Below, piece after piece: positions 62,953 to 64,000 of a stretch of 64,000 nt of DNA. A program made the translations under genes and the position numbers. Under the pieces are notes generated by a model. It had not been told where the DNA came from. It saw only the letters and a program-made list of their open reading frames with translations, and ran no database searches. The first letter of the stretch is position 1. Each line of letters begins with the position of its first letter. Origin of the DNA: Penumbrarchaeum sp964445525 (lineage in GTDB: Archaea; Thermoplasmatota; Penumbrarchaeia; Penumbrarchaeales; Penumbrarchaeaceae). Location: positions 1 through 64,000 of the forward strand of contig CAYULA010000005.1 of NCBI GenBank assembly GCA_964445525.1. Direction: 5' to 3'.

Positions 62953-63639
62953 ATGGAAGAGGTAGTCGGGCTTTTTCTCAAACTCGGTCTGGCCCTTGTT
63001 CTATCCGGCTTAATCGGTATAGAAAGGGAGGTCACCGGCCACAAGGCAGGAATGAGGACCCTCATCCTAGTGGGTATCGGAGCAGCCTCGCTGGTAATGC
63101 TTGTGGAAAGACTGGACATTCCCAAAGAGGAGCTTGGAAGGATAATAGCAGGTGTTGCAACCGGTATCGGCTTCCTCGGAGCCGGTGCCATCATAAAGGA
63201 AGGGATCAACGTAAAAGGATTGACCACCGCGGCGACAATCTGGGTGACTGCCTCGATAGGAATGACCATAGGAACAGGGGCCTATTACATAGGATTCATC
63301 ACATTCGCCTTCACATTGATAGTACTGACCATATTCGGGGTGCTGGAGAGGAAGTTCAAGCTCAAACCAAAGAATGGAATCCTGAGAATAGTACTTTCCA
63401 GGGATGTCGAGATCCCGACAAAGGAATTGAAAAGGCTTCAGGGAAAGGGAGTGGGATTTCAGAGGATAAGGGTGGAAAATCCTCCGGAGGGAATTGTAAT
63501 AACCATCGATATGGAACTGCCAAGGGGAATCAGGATCGTGGATTTCCTGGAAAAGATCAAGAATCTCCAGGGAATTAAGGAAGTTACATGGGAAGACCTG
63601 GAGTTGAAAGGCCCCTCCACTTATCTTGATGCTTTCTGA
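62953..63639 (+). CDS. MgtC/SapB-family membrane protein
   Basis: 228 residues. GLIGIEREVTGHKAGMRT (20-37) and GFLGAGAIIKEG (about 74-85) are the MgtC signature motifs, within five membrane helices, followed by a cytoplasmic C-terminal ACT-like domain of about 90 residues. MgtC proteins affect Mg-linked and phosphate homeostasis and ATP synthase in bacteria. It lies 43 nt after the regulator on the same strand, but a functional link is not shown. Confidence 0.85.
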   Translation: MEEVVGLFLKLGLALVLSGLIGIEREVTGHKAGMRTLILVGIGAASLVMLVERLDIPKEELGRIIAGVATGIGFLGAGAIIKEGINVKGLTTAATIWVTASIGMTIGTGAYYIGFITFAFTLIVLTIFGVLERKFKLKPKNGILRIVLSRDVEIPTKELKRLQGKGVGFQRIRVENPPEGIVITIDMELPRGIRIVDFLEKIKNLQGIKEVTWEDLELKGPSTYLDAF

Positions 63640-63740
63640 GATGTATATTTCTACGTATGATAATTCTGTCAATCCTTTATTAAAAAAAATATTCATAAGA
63701 ATTTGCAATTTATCTAATAATTAGAATTTATTCGTAGTAA

Positions 63741-63802
63741 TATGTAACATACGGGATAGAAAAGATACATTTCTGATTGTTTGTAACAAGAAATTGTAAC
63801 AA
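63741..63802 (+). promoter_or_regulatory. Three TGTAACA palindromes before the last gene
   Basis: TATGTAACATA (63741-63751), TTGTAACAA (63781-63789) and TTGTAACAA (63794-63802) are odd palindromes around a central A, with centres 39 and 13 nt apart. They lie 50-110 nt before the ATG at 63855 and look like repeated regulator sites. The binding factor is unknown. Confidence 0.45.
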
Positions 63803-63854
63803 ACATTTTTACCTCTCCAAACCAGATTATATCGCCAGACACAAGGTGACAAAC

Positions 63855-64000
63855 ATGGAGCAGGTTTCAGTAAAGGCGGAAAGGACAGTGGAACTTACCG
63901 AGAACTCCCCACTCTCGGTGCTCAAAAAAGGATCGGAGTACTGGAATAGATGGAGATCCGAATCCGGAGCCGTGCACATTGACCTTTCCGGAAAGGACCT
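63855..64000 (+). CDS. Start of a pentapeptide-repeat-like protein (cut by window end)
   Basis: 48 codons are visible from an ATG that follows AAGGTGAC. The last residues, VHIDLSGKDL, resemble A(D/N)LxG-type pentapeptide repeats. The charged N-terminus includes KKGSEYWNRWRSE. The gene runs off the window, so its length and role are unknown. Palindromic sites lie upstream. Confidence 0.5.
   Translation, partial: MEQVSVKAERTVELTENSPLSVLKKGSEYWNRWRSESGAVHIDLSGKD

Noticed and set aside
1..64000. CRISPR arrays, rRNA or tRNA genes
   Set aside because: No regularly spaced repeats with unique spacers were found, and no intergenic region folds as a tRNA or contains rRNA-like sequence.

Overview
The window looks like a metagenome-assembled euryarchaeal genome, most likely a Thermoplasmatota lineage. 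The evidence is HMG-CoA reductase, an archaeal HTH-PAS regulator, RHH and AbrB regulators, TATA-box-like elements about 25 nt upstream of inferred transcript starts, GGTGAT-type ribosome binding sites, and several giant Ig/beta-helix surface proteins with a C-terminal membrane anchor, one of them a C25 gingipain-like protease. The phylum is inferred from gene content. A 100-N scaffold gap (7857-7956) lies inside one surface-protein gene.

Layout. 1-5000 is AT-rich and accessory: a divergent polysaccharide deacetylase-like gene, a zinc-ribbon/HTH protein with a nuclease-like C-terminus, a GIY-YIG-like protein, two related small proteins and a decayed transposase. 5075-13565 holds two large surface proteins flanking HMG-CoA reductase. 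13568-21324 is a minus-strand block for sulfate activation and use: sulfotransferase, RHH regulator, ATP sulfurylase, DHH phosphoesterase, APS kinase, SLC13 transporter, UspA-like protein, then a Gfo/Idh/MocA oxidoreductase and a UDP-glucuronate-epimerase-like gene. 21450-24619 on the plus strand holds an AbrB protein and a sulfate-type ABC importer. 24728-29296 encodes two ABC-2 exporter modules. 29312-33523 is an McrB-McrC-McrB operon. 33524-33864 contains a structured element that could be a small RNA or a MITE-like insertion. 33865-48025 holds sensor proteins, mannose-1-P guanylyltransferase, a UbiA prenyltransferase, MntP, two more surface proteins and a nicotinamidase-like hydrolase. 48022-50080 holds RNase PH and a phenylacetate-CoA ligase-like enzyme. 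50692-62910 is a citrate block: ATP-citrate lyase AclB-AclA on plus, then aconitase, CitD, CitE, CitF and monomeric isocitrate dehydrogenase on minus, with a divergent HTH regulator. The window ends with MgtC and the start of a pentapeptide-like gene.

How it fits together. Sulfate could be imported by the SLC13 and ABC systems, activated to APS and PAPS, and transferred by the small sulfotransferase, possibly onto hexuronate-containing surface glycans, with the DHH enzyme removing the by-product pAp. No PAPS or APS reductase is present in the window, which favours sulfation over assimilation. In the citrate block, two citrate-cleaving systems sit next to aconitase and isocitrate dehydrogenase. 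The citrate-lyase carrier protein lacks the serine that normally holds the prosthetic group, which suggests an unusual, possibly free-CoA-dependent enzyme. These two blocks are the most interesting parts of the window.
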